From Hyphomicrobiales bacterium (lineage in GTDB: Bacteria; Pseudomonadota; Alphaproteobacteria; Rhizobiales; CAJQND01), in contig JANQOW010000029.1 in the NCBI GenBank assembly GCA_028285595.1, positions 1 to 64,000 of the forward strand: a DNA stretch of 64,000 bases, given 5' to 3'. The position numbers and the translations under genes were made by a program. Positions 61,691-64,000 of this stretch are shown piece by piece. Numbering within the stretch: the stretch's first letter is position 1; the number at the start of each line of letters is the position of its first letter. The notes below the pieces were generated by a model. The model had not been told where the DNA came from. It ran no database searches and saw only the letters and a program-made list of their open reading frames with translations.

Positions 61691-62104
61691 CTATTTCCGA
61701 GAGTCCTCCAGGCCGTCGGGCACAAGGCTGCCTTTTGTCAAATCCGCGCTGATTTTCAGCCGGAGTGTCCTGTGCTTGATTTGCCCTTTGATGTACGCCC
61801 CTCGAAGACGCTCGACCTCCGAGCGCAAGAATGGCCAGCCTTCCAGTTCATACTCCAGATCATACGGACCAAGACTATAGGTCTTGATCGTAAGTCCGCG
61901 CTCATAGCGGGTGCCTTGATGGGTGCACAGCCTTCTGCGCCTGGGTATTCGCGGCGCTCCGAGTTGAGAGAGCTCCGGGCTCGGTCTTCTGCCGTCGCTC
62001 ACGGCCTCAAGCGTGCTGTGACAGAGCTGGCTCAGCACGTTGCCTTGTGTGTTGTTCAGGTAGACGCTTGCGCCGATCAACCCCGCCAGTGCGATGCACA
62101 GCAC
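61691..62104 (-). CDS. small single-pass membrane protein of unknown function
   Basis: 137 residues from GTG 62104, but the frame stays open upstream (RFKSFRGTVLF) and overlaps the end of the MlaF gene, so a start at a rarer codon farther back is likely, giving a cytosolic head before the membrane helix (LCIALAGLIGASVYL). The periplasmic part is basic. Being next to mlaEF it might be a degenerate partner in place of an MlaD protein, but no MCE domain is seen. Confidence 0.45.
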   Translation of the reverse strand: MLCIALAGLIGASVYLNNTQGNVLSQLCHSTLEAVSDGRRPSPELSQLGAPRIPRRRRLCTHQGTRYERGLTIKTYSLGPYDLEYELEGWPFLRSEVERLRGAYIKGQIKHRTLRLKISADLTKGSLVPDGLEDSRK

Positions 62105-62172
62105 AAACAGGACGGTCCCCCTGAACGACTTGAACCTGTCGCCGTTTTGGCCGGTGTCCGAATGCTCCGCCG

Positions 62173-63069
62173 TCAGGGTTTCAACACCTCCATCTGGATC
62201 GGCCCATCCGCCGAGCCGTTGATGAACTGCTGCACATACTCATTGCCGCTGTCATCCACCGTGTCAGCCGGGCCCTCCCAGATGATCTCGCCCTTATAGA
62301 TCATGGCGATCTTATCAGCGATCTTGCGGGCCGATGCCATGTCGTGGGTAATCGAGACGGCTGTTGCGCCCACCTCCTTTACACACTTCACGATGAGATC
62401 GTTGATCACGTCGGCCATGATCGGATCCAGCCCCGTGGTGGGCTCATCGAAGAAGATCACGTCCGGATCGGACGCAATCGCCCGGGCAAGACCAACGCGT
62501 TTTTGCATGCCGCCGGAGAGTTCGGCCGGAGAGAGCTCCCCCACTTCGGGGCCAAGCCCCACCTGGGCCAGCTTGGCGATGGCGATCTCCTTGGCTTCGC
62601 CCCGCGGCATCTTGCGGCCCTGGATCAGGCCGAACGCCACATTCTCCCAAACGCTCAGACTGTCAAACAGGGCTGCGCCCTGGAACAGCATGCCGAAATG
62701 GCGCAGCATGGCTTCGCGGTCACGGGCCGACTGGCCGATGATCTCTTTGTCATCCACCAGGATGGAGCCTTGATCCGGCGTGAGGATGCCCAGAATGCAC
62801 TTCAGCGTCACCGACTTGCCCGTTCCGGAGCCCCCGATAATCACCACGGACTGCCCGCGCGGCACCTCAAGCGACAGCCCGTTCAGCACATGCTTGGGCC
62901 CGAAGGATTTGTGCACATCGGTCAGGTTGATATGGATCGGCGATCTCGGCGCCTCGACCACCGGCTGGGCCGCCGGAGCCGCTTCGGCGGCCTTTGGCGC
63001 CGGGGCCGGCGGCGGCAGCGGCTTACGCGGCGGCGGGGGGATCTTGCGGGGTGGCGCTTCGCTGTTCAT
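62173..63069 (-). CDS. lipid-transport ABC ATP-binding protein, MlaF-like
   Basis: 298 residues. The first 40 are an unusual Pro/Ala/Lys-rich extension (KIPPPPRKPLPPPAPAPKA), then a standard ABC ATPase: Walker A GGSGTGKS, Q-loop FQGAALFDSL, signature LSGGMQKRVGLARAI, Walker B VIFFDEPTTGLDP and H-switch THDM. The LSGGMQKR form is typical of Mla/Mce lipid transporters that move phospholipid across the envelope. The permease gene lies 6 bases upstream. Confidence 0.93.
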   Translation of the reverse strand: MNSEAPPRKIPPPPRKPLPPPAPAPKAAEAAPAAQPVVEAPRSPIHINLTDVHKSFGPKHVLNGLSLEVPRGQSVVIIGGSGTGKSVTLKCILGILTPDQGSILVDDKEIIGQSARDREAMLRHFGMLFQGAALFDSLSVWENVAFGLIQGRKMPRGEAKEIAIAKLAQVGLGPEVGELSPAELSGGMQKRVGLARAIASDPDVIFFDEPTTGLDPIMADVINDLIVKCVKEVGATAVSITHDMASARKIADKIAMIYKGEIIWEGPADTVDDSGNEYVQQFINGSADGPIQMEVLKP

Positions 63070-63075
63070 GGGACC

Positions 63076-63867
63076 TTAGCTGGTGAACAGGAGAGAGGTG
63101 AGCACGTAGTTGGCTGCGAGGATCAGAATGGAGGCCGAAACCACCGCATTGGTCGTCGCCTTGCCCACCCCTTGCGCACCGCCGGCGCTGTTGTAACCGT
63201 GGTAACAGCCCATAAGCGCGATGATGAAGCCGAAGACCGCGGACTTCACAAGGCCGGAGAAGATGTCGCTGAACTCCAGGAAGTCCACCGTGTTCTTGAT
63301 GTAGACGGCGGAGTTGAAGCCAAGCGATTTGGTTCCCACGACCCAGCCGCCCATGATGCCGATCGTGTCGGCGATGGCCACCAGCATGGGCAGGCACAAC
63401 ACGGCGGCAATGATCCGCGGGGCGACGAGATACTTGAACGGGTTGGTGGAGAGCGTCACCAGCGCATCGATCTGCTCGGTCACCCGCATGGTGCCCAGCT
63501 CTGCGGCAATGGCGGCAGACACCCGTCCGGCCACCATCAGGCCGGCCAGAACGGGTCCCAATTCGCGCGTTATCCCCAAGGCCACAATGGAGGCCACAAG
63601 GCTTTCCGCGTTGAACCGTGTGCCGCCAATATAGATTTGCAGCGCCAGCACGCCCCCGGTGAAGAAGGCCGTCAAGCCCACCACAGGCAGGGAGTTGTAC
63701 CCGATCCTGATCATCTGGTGCACGATCAGGCGCAAATAGATCGGCGGCGCGAAGCAATGCCACACGCTGTTCTTTGTGAAGATGGCAATCCGGCCAACTT
63801 CTGTGCACAGGGCAAGAACAAATCGGCCGATGGTTGCAAAGATGTTCAAACGGGCAAGACTGTCCAC
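63076..63867 (-). CDS. lipid-transport ABC permease, MlaE-like
   Basis: 263 residues with five hydrophobic helices. VVGLTAFFTGGVLALQIY and ELGPVLAGLMVAGRVSAAIAAELGTMRVTEQIDAL are diagnostic of the MlaE family. It pairs with the ATPase downstream in a Mla-type system keeping outer-membrane lipid asymmetry. The gene starts ten bases after the alr stop, so the two are on one transcript. Confidence 0.95.
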   Translation of the reverse strand: MDSLARLNIFATIGRFVLALCTEVGRIAIFTKNSVWHCFAPPIYLRLIVHQMIRIGYNSLPVVGLTAFFTGGVLALQIYIGGTRFNAESLVASIVALGITRELGPVLAGLMVAGRVSAAIAAELGTMRVTEQIDALVTLSTNPFKYLVAPRIIAAVLCLPMLVAIADTIGIMGGWVVGTKSLGFNSAVYIKNTVDFLEFSDIFSGLVKSAVFGFIIALMGCYHGYNSAGGAQGVGKATTNAVVSASILILAANYVLTSLLFTS

Positions 63868-63876
63868 AGGTGACCT

Positions 63877-64000
63877 CTAGAGAGATTCGTCGGGCGAATA
63901 TACGCGAGCGAAGCGGGAACCTAAACCGGTAAATATTTCATAGGAGATCGTCCCTGCCCGCGCGGCCAATTCGTTTACCGTAGGGTTGGTGCCGAAGATC
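63877..64000 (-). CDS. alr: alanine racemase, 3' end only
   Basis: Forty codons at the window edge, ending at TAG 63877. They read FGTNPTVNELAARAGTISYE followed by a segment with LGSRFARVYS, which matches the conserved C-terminus of PLP-dependent alanine racemase (AGTISYEI..LG.R..RVY). The enzyme supplies D-alanine for peptidoglycan. The gene continues beyond the window. Confidence 0.88.
   Translation of the reverse strand, partial: IFGTNPTVNELAARAGTISYEIFTGLGSRFARVYSPDESL

Noticed and set aside
62344..63873. 509-codon plus-strand frame opposite mlaF and mlaE
   Set aside because: His/Gly/Arg-rich shadow of two secure minus-strand genes.
1..64000. tRNA, rRNA, CRISPR, insertion sequence and integrase genes
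   Set aside because: None was recognised by eye on either strand: no clover-leaf T-loop motifs, no regular short repeats and spacers, and no transposase DDE or integrase motifs in any frame.

Overview
The window looks like a chromosomal stretch of a GC-rich alphaproteobacterium, most likely Hyphomicrobiales/Rhizobiales-like or a marine relative. I infer this from the housekeeping gene types and order (panB; YfgM-like protein-bamB-der; radA-cvpA-purF-SDR; alr with MlaE/MlaF), TRAP transporters, Tat signals and VPxPA C-terminal sorting tails. No rRNA, tRNA, CRISPR array, insertion sequence or integrase was recognised. Base composition was judged by eye only.

Layout. 1-2.2 kb: GNAT acetyltransferase and polysaccharide-deacetylase-like gene (minus), then panB. 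2.2-4.5 kb: copper cluster of a CueR-type regulator with a visible operator, a cytochrome c'-type haem protein and a Tat-exported multicopper oxidase. 4.6-11 kb: membrane class III cyclase, YfgM-like protein, BamB, Der, and an aromatic-amino-acid-lyase-fold protein that lacks the MIO serine. 11-16.5 kb, minus strand: hydratase, SDR, purF, cvpA, radA. 16.6-26.9 kb: accessory metabolism, including an SDR plus DctQ/DctM/DctP TRAP transporter, N-formylglutamate amidohydrolase, LtrA with a K+ channel, a threonate-type dehydrogenase and a frameshifted HTH regulator. 28.2-31.3 kb: a compact D-carbamoylase, D-hydantoinase and hydantoin racemase operon that would turn hydantoins into D-amino acids.

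31-55 kb is the most unusual part. It holds an orphan CdiI-like immunity gene behind an IspZ-like membrane protein and a DEAD-box helicase. It also holds a TAXI solute-binding domain fused to a caspase domain. A tandem trypsin array has one intact member, one member that lost the catalytic serine, and a decayed third copy. A subtilisin with a very AT-rich upstream region follows, then several unknown small genes. Next come a GntR-controlled UGSC-family operon in which cysteine replaces selenocysteine, and a second exported caspase with a peptidoglycan-binding-like domain.

55-59.5 kb, minus strand: CoA transferase, HMG-CoA-lyase-like, shortened LysR and GMC oxidoreductase genes, probably one acyl-CoA catabolic operon. 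59.9-61.4 kb: globin-coupled chemoreceptor. 61.7-64 kb, minus strand: small membrane protein, MlaF- and MlaE-like lipid ABC transporter, and the 3' end of alr.

If radA and alr/mlaEF are normally adjacent, as I remember for related genomes, most of 16.5-61.7 kb is an accessory block set into a conserved neighbourhood. This needs genome comparison.
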